Below are positions 1-6,326 of a stretch of DNA of 14,908 nucleotides, in pieces. Each line of letters starts with the position of its first letter. Within the stretch, counting starts at the first letter, position 1. Where the stretch lies: the NCBI GenBank assembly GCA_945910975.1, contig CAMDZY010000020.1, positions 1-14,908 on the forward strand, in the 5' to 3' direction. This DNA is from an uncultured Clostridia bacterium (GTDB taxonomy: Bacteria > Bacillota > Clostridia > Oscillospirales > Oscillospiraceae). Below the pieces are notes generated by a model. It searched no databases. It was given only the letters and a program-made list of their open reading frames with translations, and was not told where the DNA came from. The translations under genes were made by a program, and so were the position numbers.

Positions 1-4
1 CAAT

Positions 5-85
5 GTTCTTCCGCGAGGAAGAACTCTGTCGAAAAACGAAGTTTTTCGACAGGCTTTGGGGTGTATCTAGGTGATACACCCCAAA
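5..85. repeat. Cluster of three perfect hairpins downstream of the flavodiiron gene
   Basis: Three back-to-back perfect inverted repeats fill the first 85 bases. Hairpin 1 has GTTCTTCC (5-12) pairing with GGAAGAAC (17-24) around a GCGA loop. Hairpin 2 has CTGTCGAAAAAC (26-37) pairing with GTTTTTCGACAG (41-52) around GAA. Hairpin 3 has TTTGGGGTGTATC (55-67) pairing with GATACACCCCAAA (73-85) around a 5-base loop. The third starts 4 bases past the stop of the flavodiiron gene, so in that transcript the array would cap the 3' end. None is followed by a proper U-run on either strand, so they are not textbook intrinsic terminators. They could protect the mRNA 3' end or be copies of a dispersed intergenic palindromic repeat. 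The hairpins are read directly; their role is inferred. Confidence 0.75.
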
Positions 86-89
86 TGCG

Positions 90-1925
90 TTATAGTCTTT
101 CAAAATCGGCAGCGCCGTGCTTGCAAAGTGGGCAGATAAAGTCATCCGGCAGGGTTTCACCCTCATAGACATAGCCGCAAATCTTGCAGACCCAGCCGAC
201 CTTTTTCTCCTCTACAGGCTGAGGCTTCGGCTTGATGTGTGCAAAATAGTAAGCATAGGTGACGGAGGGGTCGGCGCAAAGCGTCACTGCTTCCGTGACA
301 TCGGCAATAAACAGCGTGTGCGTGCCGCAATCAATGCTCTGCACGACCTTGCCGGATATGACTGCGTTGCTCTCATCCGGCCAATAGGCCAAACCGTTGG
401 CAGTACGCACAATTTCGGTTCCGGCAAATTTGTCCGTATCGCGTCCGCTCTGGAAACCGAAGCGCCGGAATGTTGCAAACTGTGCATTTTGGGAAAGCAC
501 GGAAACATTAAACACGCCTGTTTTCAAAATCATATCATGCGTGTGATTTTGCTTGTTGACGGCGATGGAAATGCGCATGGGGTTGCTGGTCAGCTGCTGC
601 GCAGTATTGATAATGCAGCCATTATCCTGATTGCCGTCTTTTGCGGTCAACACAAACAGGCCGTAGGACAGCTTAAACATGGATGAAGCGTCCACATTAC
701 CGGTAAGAACGTCTGCCGGCGCTGCATCTGCGCGGGGTACCGTGGCGGCGATGGCAGAAACAAACTGTTCCAGCTCACCCTCCTGCGAAGCCTTCAGGGA
801 AGAGCGAATCGTCATTTTCGGCTCCAGAATGGTCATATTCTTGCAGGACGCGAGAATTTTTTGCATCAAGCCGCCGGAGGTAGGCGCCCAAGAGCCGTTT
901 TCCAGCAGGGCAACCGTGCGATTTTGAATGTTGTGCGCAGCCAAATCGTGCAAAAGCTCCTCCATCGTGACAAAAATGCCGGCATTATAGGTGGTGGATG
1001 CAAATACCAGATGGCTGTATTGGAATGCGGCGGCAATAATCTCCGAAGCCGGCGTCACGGAAACATCGAAAACCTTTGTCACAATTCCCAGCTCCCGCAA
1101 GCGGCAAGCGATAATATTGGCGGCATTTTCCGTGTTGCCATAGACGGACGCATAAGCAATCACAACGCCGGTTTGCTCCGGTGTATAGGTGCTCCACGCC
1201 TGATACCAGCCCAAAAAGTCGCCCAGATTTTTGTGCCAAACAAAACCGTGCAGCGGGCAAATGCGTGCGATATCCAGCTTTGCCGCCTTTTTCAGCAGCG
1301 CTTGCACCTGCACGCCGTACTTGCCGACGATGTTGCAGTAATAACGGCGTGCCTCGTCCAGATAATCCCGGGCAAAGTCTACCTCATCTGCAAACAGTGC
1401 CCCGTTGAGCGCACCGAAGGTGCCGAACGCATCGGCGGAGAACAGCGTTTTGTCCACCGCGTCATAGCTGACCATAACCTCCGGCCAGTGTACCATCGGC
1501 GCGTTGACAAAATGGATCTCATGGTGCCCGGTGGACAGCGTTTTGCTTTCATCCACAACATAGGCTCTAAATTCCATGGTGAAGAATTGCTCAATCATGA
1601 TCTTTGTCTTGGCATTGCAGACCACTACCGTTTCCGGTGAACGCAGCAATAGTTCTTGCAGTGTTGCTGAATGATCCGGCTCCATATGCTGCACAACGAC
1701 ATAGTTTAGTTTTCTGCCATGCAGCGCATGGGAAAGATTTTCAAAAAACACCTTGCTGACGGCCTTGTCCACGGTGTCAAACAAGACGGTTACATCATCC
1801 AATAAAAGATAGGAATTATAGCTGACGCCACGCGGAACGGAGTAGACGCCCTCAAACATACTCAGCCGGCGGTCATCTGCGCCGACCCAGACCAAATCTT
1901 GGGTAACATTTCTAGTACAGTACAT
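90..1925 (-). CDS. Flavodiiron protein fused to flavin reductase and rubredoxin (O2/NO reductase)
   Basis: This 611-residue cytosolic fusion should reduce O2 to water and/or NO to N2O, protecting an anaerobe. Residues 1-250 are the metallo-beta-lactamase-like di-iron domain with the expected ligands: HMEPDH (H80, E82, D84, H85), H146 in VHWPE, D165 in SADAF and H226 in PLHG. Residues 253-400 are a flavodoxin domain with the FMN phosphate loop ASVYGNT (259-265). Residues about 414-565 resemble the FMN-binding flavin reductase family. Residues 576-611 are a short rubredoxin with C580/C583 and C598/C601. The order suggests electrons pass from NAD(P)H through flavin and rubredoxin to FMN and the di-iron site inside one chain. 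The start is the ATG at 1925, which has AGGAGG five bases upstream; an in-frame upstream start at 1985 lacks a site. It is divergent from the DUF4317 gene. O2 versus NO preference cannot be told from sequence. Confidence 0.93.
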   Translation of the reverse strand: MYCTRNVTQDLVWVGADDRRLSMFEGVYSVPRGVSYNSYLLLDDVTVLFDTVDKAVSKVFFENLSHALHGRKLNYVVVQHMEPDHSATLQELLLRSPETVVVCNAKTKIMIEQFFTMEFRAYVVDESKTLSTGHHEIHFVNAPMVHWPEVMVSYDAVDKTLFSADAFGTFGALNGALFADEVDFARDYLDEARRYYCNIVGKYGVQVQALLKKAAKLDIARICPLHGFVWHKNLGDFLGWYQAWSTYTPEQTGVVIAYASVYGNTENAANIIACRLRELGIVTKVFDVSVTPASEIIAAAFQYSHLVFASTTYNAGIFVTMEELLHDLAAHNIQNRTVALLENGSWAPTSGGLMQKILASCKNMTILEPKMTIRSSLKASQEGELEQFVSAIAATVPRADAAPADVLTGNVDASSMFKLSYGLFVLTAKDGNQDNGCIINTAQQLTSNPMRISIAVNKQNHTHDMILKTGVFNVSVLSQNAQFATFRRFGFQSGRDTDKFAGTEIVRTANGLAYWPDESNAVISGKVVQSIDCGTHTLFIADVTEAVTLCADPSVTYAYYFAHIKPKPQPVEEKKVGWVCKICGYVYEGETLPDDFICPLCKHGAADFERL

Positions 1926-1953
1926 AAAATCCTCCTTTTGATTTCTTCTACCT

Positions 1954-1982
1954 ATTATCGCGCATTTTTGCAAAAAACGCAA
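1954..1982 (-). promoter_or_regulatory. Candidate sigma-A promoter of the flavodiiron gene
   Basis: On the minus strand TTGCGT (1982-1977) is followed by a 17-base spacer and GATAAT (1959-1954), about 30 bases before the ATG at 1925. The -10 matches five of six consensus bases, the -35 only three. The spacer contains the perfect 12-base palindrome TTTTTGCAAAAA (1965-1976), which could be a repressor site or merely AT-rich DNA. The pairing of boxes and spacing is visible; activity is inferred. Confidence 0.45.
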
Positions 1983-2012
1983 CACCTATTTCTTTTATTT
2001 TTTAAAAATCTG

Positions 2013-2021
2013 TGATATAGT
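2013..2021 (+). promoter_or_regulatory. Possible extended -10 element before the DUF4317 gene
   Basis: TGATATAGT (2013-2021) fits an extended -10 (TG, one base, then TATAGT). No good -35 is seen at the matching distance. A start about seven bases on would fall at the ribosome binding site itself (2028-2033), giving a very short leader, so this assignment is weak. Confidence 0.25.
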
Positions 2022-2040
2022 ATCTGTGAGGTGAACACAA

Positions 2041-3192
2041 ATGATTGAAAAAGAAGTGGCAGAGCTTCGCCGACGCATCAAGCGGGAGCATTGTAATATT
2101 TCGCACGTTTTTGGTTGCTATGTAAGTGAACAACGGGAAATTGTTTCGACCTTCGACCAATCGCTGACCATGCTTCCTGAGGACGAGCAAGACAAGTATT
2201 ATGCGCTGCTGCGCAAGGTTCTCACAGGTACGCTGGGAAAAAATCTGGTAGATATCAGCTTTTCAACAAAGCAGGTATTGGACAGTGAAGAACACAGGCT
2301 GTTGAGCACGCTGCGCAGCTCCGCGTTGAAGGACGCCGATGCACTGGGGCAGCTGTATGACAAGATCATTGCATCGCTCAGCCTTGGCACAAACTATGTG
2401 ATTTTACTGGCCGAGGATGTCTACGATGTGCCATACCGTTCCAAAGACGGCGCATTTCAAGACGATGCAGGGGACACGCAGCATACTTATCTTTTATGTG
2501 CAGTTTGCCCGGTGAAGCTGAGTAAGCCCGGTTTGCGCTATGAAGCGGCGCAGCGGGAATTTCACAACCGCACCATCGACCAGGTGGTCAGCGCGCCGGA
2601 GTTGGGCTTTACCTTCCCGGCCTTTGACGATCGGCGTACCAATTTATATGGCGCATTGTACTATTGCCGTGACGCATCGGCGGACTACGCCGAATGGATC
2701 GATGCGATTTTTCATACCCCTGCACCTATGCCTGCCGGCGAGCAAAAGCAGACTTTTGGACAAATTCTGACTGAGTCGCTGGCGGAGGAATGCAATTATT
2801 CCGTTGTGCAAAGTGTGCATGAGCAATTGTCCGATATGATCACTGCGCACAAGGAAGCGAAGGTAGACGAACCGCTGACCATTTCCCGCCCGCAGGTGGA
2901 TCAGCTCTTGCAGGACTGTGGCGTAACGCAAGAACATATGGCGGCGTTCCACGTAAAATTTGACGAAGCCTTTGGTCACGACGCCGCGGTCAGTCCGCGC
3001 AATCTCATCGAGCCGAAACGCTTTGAGCTGCGTACGCCGGATGTTGTCATTCGCGTCAACCCCGAACGGCAGGATCTGATTGAAACCCGCACGATCGGTG
3101 GTGTTCCTTACATCCTCATCAAAGCCGATGAAGGCGTCTCGCTCAACGGCGTAGACCTCAGTCAACACGCTGCGGAACTGGCAAAAGCCTGA
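2041..3192 (+). CDS. DUF4317 family protein, function unknown
   Basis: The 383-residue product matches the DUF4317 family, known mainly from Clostridia and without an established function. Family hallmarks I recognise are the N-terminal stretch around NISHVFGCYV, the blocks GTLGKNLVDISFST and VYDVPYRSKDG, CPVKLSKPGL, the PELGFTFPAFDDR block, the LAEECNY block and a C-terminal beta-rich part ending around GGVPYILIKADEGVSLNG. The length is normal for the family. There is no signal peptide or membrane segment, so it should be cytosolic. The ATG at 2041 is preceded by GAGGTG (2028-2033) seven bases away, which supports this start. It is the only complete gene on the plus strand here, transcribed away from the flavodiiron gene and ending in its own terminator. 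Sharing a divergent promoter region with the flavodiiron gene might hint at joint regulation, but nothing visible proves a link. Confidence 0.9.
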   Translation: MIEKEVAELRRRIKREHCNISHVFGCYVSEQREIVSTFDQSLTMLPEDEQDKYYALLRKVLTGTLGKNLVDISFSTKQVLDSEEHRLLSTLRSSALKDADALGQLYDKIIASLSLGTNYVILLAEDVYDVPYRSKDGAFQDDAGDTQHTYLLCAVCPVKLSKPGLRYEAAQREFHNRTIDQVVSAPELGFTFPAFDDRRTNLYGALYYCRDASADYAEWIDAIFHTPAPMPAGEQKQTFGQILTESLAEECNYSVVQSVHEQLSDMITAHKEAKVDEPLTISRPQVDQLLQDCGVTQEHMAAFHVKFDEAFGHDAAVSPRNLIEPKRFELRTPDVVIRVNPERQDLIETRTIGGVPYILIKADEGVSLNGVDLSQHAAELAKA

Positions 3193-3200
3193 TATAGCAA

Positions 3201-3241
3201 AATCTCCTATGGCACCGAAAAAGTGTCATAGGAGGTTTTTT
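3201..3241. terminator. Intrinsic terminator, likely bidirectional, between DUF4317 and gpsA
   Basis: A 15-pair stem (3201-3215 with 3223-3237, two G-T pairs) closes a 7-base loop. On the plus strand it runs into seven T (3236-3242, broken only at the end), right after the DUF4317 stop. The A-rich 5' flank reads as a shorter T-run on the minus strand, so it can also end the convergent gpsA transcript. Confidence 0.85.
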
Positions 3242-3265
3242 GTCCGTAAAACTGATGTTGCCGCA

Positions 3266-4270
3266 TTACGCTTTCACCCAACCGGCATCCTCAATTTCAT
3301 GCGTCTTTTTGCGGCGGAGAAGCTCATGGACTGCCTCGTTGACGTCCCGCCCCTCGTACAAAACCTGATAAGTTGCCGTCATGATCGGCATTTCCACGCC
3401 AACCTTTTCCGCCAGCATTTTGGCAGATTGTGCGGCATAATAGCCTTCCACCACAGAGCCGACCTCGCGCATTGCGGTTTCAACATCCTTGCCCTGGCCG
3501 ATCAGGATTCCCGCGCGATGGTTGCGCGAATGCATGGAAGTACAAGTGACAATCAAGTCGCCGACACCTGCAAGTCCGGCGAAGGTTTCATGCCGGGAGC
3601 CAAGCGCCATGCCGAGCCGTGCCACCTCTGTCAGGCCGCGCGTCATCATCAGCGCCTTTGTGTTGTCGCCAAAGTTCATTCCGTCGCAGACACCTGCGCA
3701 CAGTGCAATCACATTTTTCAATGCACCGCTTAACTCCACGCCGACAATGTCGGGGCTGGTATACACGCGGAAGCGTTCATTCATAAATATGTCCTGTACC
3801 CTATGTGACATACTGGCATCCGGGCAGGCAGCTACCACACCGGTAGGAATTCCCCGGCCAACTTCCTCTGCATGGGACGGGCCGGAGAGAGCCGTAACGG
3901 CTTTGCCGGTTTCCTCGGCAATAATTTCCGACATACGCTTGCCGGTTTTCGCCTCGATGCCCTTTGTGACAGAAACCAGCAGAACATCCGGTTCCAAGTA
4001 CGGTGCAACCATGCGGGCAGTATTCCGAACTGCAAAGGATGGGGTTGCCATCACAATCACCTGCTGTCCTGCTACGCAGGCAGGATCGCTGGTAAAGTAC
4101 AGATCCGCCGGGATGGGAACGCCCTTTAAAAACGGATTTTCCAACGTATTGCGCAGGTTCTCGCTTTCTTCTTTACTATAAGACCAAAGTGTGATGTCGT
4201 GGCCGTTGCTATGTAGCAACAAAGCCAAAGCGGTACCCCAACCGCCGCTGCCGATTACTGCAATTTTCAT
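3266..4270 (-). CDS. gpsA: NAD(P)+-dependent sn-glycerol-3-phosphate dehydrogenase
   Basis: GpsA reduces dihydroxyacetone phosphate to sn-glycerol-3-phosphate in the cytosol, the backbone for phospholipids. The 334-residue protein has the N-terminal Rossmann motif GSGGWG (7-12), the VTKG lysine (K103), SGPSHAEE (129-136), the catalytic lysine in SGALKN (K185), and the substrate/cofactor block AGVGDLIVTC (234-243) followed by SRNHRAG. The length is typical. I chose the ATG at 4270 (MKIAVIGSGG) because AAAGGA lies eight bases upstream; the in-frame ATG at 4279 abuts this site with no spacing. The gene follows plsY by 27 bases and is the last of the valS-der-plsY-gpsA run. PlsY uses the product of GpsA, so the pair forms consecutive steps. 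A terminator shared with the convergent DUF4317 gene lies downstream. Confidence 0.96.
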   Translation of the reverse strand: MKIAVIGSGGWGTALALLLHSNGHDITLWSYSKEESENLRNTLENPFLKGVPIPADLYFTSDPACVAGQQVIVMATPSFAVRNTARMVAPYLEPDVLLVSVTKGIEAKTGKRMSEIIAEETGKAVTALSGPSHAEEVGRGIPTGVVAACPDASMSHRVQDIFMNERFRVYTSPDIVGVELSGALKNVIALCAGVCDGMNFGDNTKALMMTRGLTEVARLGMALGSRHETFAGLAGVGDLIVTCTSMHSRNHRAGILIGQGKDVETAMREVGSVVEGYYAAQSAKMLAEKVGVEMPIMTATYQVLYEGRDVNEAVHELLRRKKTHEIEDAGWVKA

Positions 4271-4297
4271 TTCAACCATCCTTTCGTCAGCTTGCCG

Positions 4298-4924
4298 TCA
4301 ATGCTTTTTTAGATAGGTTTTCGACTCCGTTTTTTGCAGCAAGCGTTTGATATTTGCGTGATGCATGACTACACATAAGGCACTAATTCCCAGCGCCATG
4401 GCAAAAATATCCCATTGTCCGGGGAAAAACAGTCCATAGAGTAGGGGATAGCAGCACGCAGAAACGATAGAGCAGAGAGAAACATAATGGGTCGTAACGA
4501 ACAATGTCAAAAAGACGGCAAAGAACACCAAAAACATCAGCGGATCCATAACCAGCGCCAAAGCCGCGCCGCACAAAACACCCTTGCCGCCGTGAAACCG
4601 GAGGAATACCGGGAACATATGTCCCAGGATCACCGAAACGCCGCCCAGCATTTTGCCGGTTGTCCACAATTCACCGTAGCCCATCCAACGAACCACCAGC
4701 GCGCCAAAATAGCAGCCCAAAACCGTTTTGCCCACATCGATCAGCAGCACAAAAACTGCTTTGCTGGTGCCGTAGTTGCGGACAAAGTTGGTCGCTCCCG
4801 CGTTTCCACTGCCCTTTGTGCGGACATCTTCTTGAAACAGACGGCTGGAAATAATCACGGCACCGTTGAGATTTCCCAGAAGGTAGCCCACCAAAGCGGC
4901 TAAAACCAGCGCAAAAATCCGCAT
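4298..4924 (-). CDS. plsY: Acyl-phosphate:glycerol-3-phosphate acyltransferase
   Basis: PlsY transfers the acyl group from acyl-phosphate to sn-glycerol-3-phosphate, giving lysophosphatidic acid, in the plasma membrane. The 208-residue protein is strongly hydrophobic with several membrane segments (about 3-25, 55-80, 92-110, 117-145, 150-166 and 172-188). The three family motifs are present: KGSGNAGATN (37-46), FHGGKGV (110-116) and HANIKRLLQKTE (189-200). In the third, the glycine usually found before x-E is lysine (K198). Its ATG overlaps the der stop codon by one base (TGATG), implying translational coupling. gpsA, which makes its acceptor substrate, follows after 27 bases. Confidence 0.96.
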   Translation of the reverse strand: MRIFALVLAALVGYLLGNLNGAVIISSRLFQEDVRTKGSGNAGATNFVRNYGTSKAVFVLLIDVGKTVLGCYFGALVVRWMGYGELWTTGKMLGGVSVILGHMFPVFLRFHGGKGVLCGAALALVMDPLMFLVFFAVFLTLFVTTHYVSLCSIVSACCYPLLYGLFFPGQWDIFAMALGISALCVVMHHANIKRLLQKTESKTYLKKH

Positions 4925-6258
4925 CAGTCCTGATCCCCCTTATCGCCCTTTTGGCGAATGGTGATACGAACCGGCGTACCTTCCAGGCCAAACACGGCAC
5001 GAATCTGGTTTTCCAGATAGCGCTGGTAGGAGAAGTGGAACAGCCGTGCATCATTGCAGAAAAAGACAAAGTGCGGCGGCTTGACGCCAATTTGAGTGGC
5101 ATAGTAGACCTTCAGTCTGCGTCCCTTATCGGTAGGCGGCTGCACGCGCGCCGTGGCATCCTCCAGAATATTGTTGAGCATACCGGTTGTAATGCGCATA
5201 GCGCTTTGATCTGCCACGTGATTGATCAGTTCAAACAGTCTGTCCACACGCTGGCCTGTCAGTGCAGAGATGAAAAGAATCGGCGCATAGGGCATATAGC
5301 TCAAATCCTTGCGAATTTCGGCCGTTTTTTCATCCATGGTTTTGGTATCTTTTTCTACCGTATCCCATTTGTTGGCAACAATAATGCACGCCTTTCCGGC
5401 CTCATGCGCCAGACCTGCAATTTTGGTGTCCTGCTCAGTTACGCCTTCGTTGGCATCGATCAAAATCAGGCACACATCGCAGCGCTCAATGGCGTTCATG
5501 CTGCGCAGGTTGGAATATTTTTCAATGGCGTCGTCCACCTTTGACTTGCGCCGCATTCCGGCTGTGTCAATAAAGCGGTATTTTCCGTGTTCATTTTCAA
5601 AGTAGCTGTCAATGGCATCGCGTGTTGTTCCCGCAACATCAGATACAATAACACGTTCCATACCGAGAATTTTGTTGAGTAAGCTCGATTTGCCCACATT
5701 CGGCTTACCGACGATTGCCACGTTGATGCAATCCTCCTCAACCTCGTTTTCATCCGGGGCAGGGAAGTGCTCCACGCAAAAATCCAACAAATCGCCGGTG
5801 CCGTGCCCGTGAATTGCAGACACCTCGATCGGGTCACCCAAGCCGAGCGCATAGAATTCATAGATATCCGGATTGACGCCGCCAACGGAATCGCATTTAT
5901 TGACCGCCAGGCACACCGGCTTTTTCGACCGGAGCAGCATATTGGCAATTTCCTGGTCGGCAGCGGTCATGCCGGTTTTGACGTCCACCACCATAATGAT
6001 CACGTTTGCCGTTTCAATGGCAATTTCCGCCTGCCTGCGCATAAATTGCAGCATTTCGCTGTTGGTATTCGGCTCAATGCCGCCGGTGTCGATAATTTCA
6101 AAATCACGGCCGTTCCAGTCGCAGCCTCCGTAAATCCTGTCGCGGGTAACACCCGGCGTGTCCTCCACAATAGCAGTTCGCCTACCGGTCAGTTTGTTGA
6201 ACAGCATCGATTTGCCAACATTCGGTCTTCCCACAAGGGCAACTAATGGCTTTGCCAT
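4924..6258 (-). CDS. der: Ribosome-assembly GTPase Der (EngA), tandem G domains
   Basis: Der is an essential GTPase that assists maturation of the 50S ribosomal subunit. The 444-residue product has two G domains and a C-terminal KH-like domain. Domain 1 shows the P-loop GRPNVGKS (10-17), DTPGVTRD (33-40), DTGG (57-60), NKCD (120-123) and SA (147-148). Domain 2 shows GKPNVGKS (184-191), DTAG (231-234), NKWD (296-299) and SA (331-332). The KH-like part covers about 355-435. Length and motifs are complete. The ATG at 6258 has GGAGG seven bases upstream. It lies 68 bases after valS, separated by a GC-rich hairpin, and overlaps plsY by one base at the 3' end. Confidence 0.97.
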   Translation of the reverse strand: MAKPLVALVGRPNVGKSMLFNKLTGRRTAIVEDTPGVTRDRIYGGCDWNGRDFEIIDTGGIEPNTNSEMLQFMRRQAEIAIETANVIIMVVDVKTGMTAADQEIANMLLRSKKPVCLAVNKCDSVGGVNPDIYEFYALGLGDPIEVSAIHGHGTGDLLDFCVEHFPAPDENEVEEDCINVAIVGKPNVGKSSLLNKILGMERVIVSDVAGTTRDAIDSYFENEHGKYRFIDTAGMRRKSKVDDAIEKYSNLRSMNAIERCDVCLILIDANEGVTEQDTKIAGLAHEAGKACIIVANKWDTVEKDTKTMDEKTAEIRKDLSYMPYAPILFISALTGQRVDRLFELINHVADQSAMRITTGMLNNILEDATARVQPPTDKGRRLKVYYATQIGVKPPHFVFFCNDARLFHFSYQRYLENQIRAVFGLEGTPVRITIRQKGDKGDQD

Positions 6259-6286
6259 GCAATCGCCTCCTCATATTTCAAGTTTA

Positions 6287-6324
6287 CCCGCCCCATGACC
6301 AAATCAAACGGCCATGGGGCCGGG
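6287..6324 (-). promoter_or_regulatory. GC-rich hairpin in the valS-der gap, no U-tract
   Basis: Starting three bases after the valS stop, the minus-strand RNA can form a stem of about 14 pairs with one bulged G and one G-U pair: CCCGGCCCCATGGCC (6324-6310) with GGTCATGGGGCGGG (6300-6287), loop nine bases. What follows is TAAACTTG, not a U-run, so it is a poor intrinsic terminator. It may act as a processing or stability element, or a partial attenuator that lowers der-plsY-gpsA expression relative to valS. The structure is seen; the role is inferred. Confidence 0.55.
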
Positions 6325-6326
6325 AA

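Noticed and set aside
5..85. CRISPR-like repeat array at the left edge
   Set aside because: The three units are different hairpins, not copies of one repeat with spacers, and no cas gene is present.
1925..1985. A 20-codon N-terminal extension of the flavodiiron protein
   Set aside because: It would cover the promoter region and lacks a ribosome binding site, whereas the ATG at 1925 has a consensus site and gives the normal family N-terminus.
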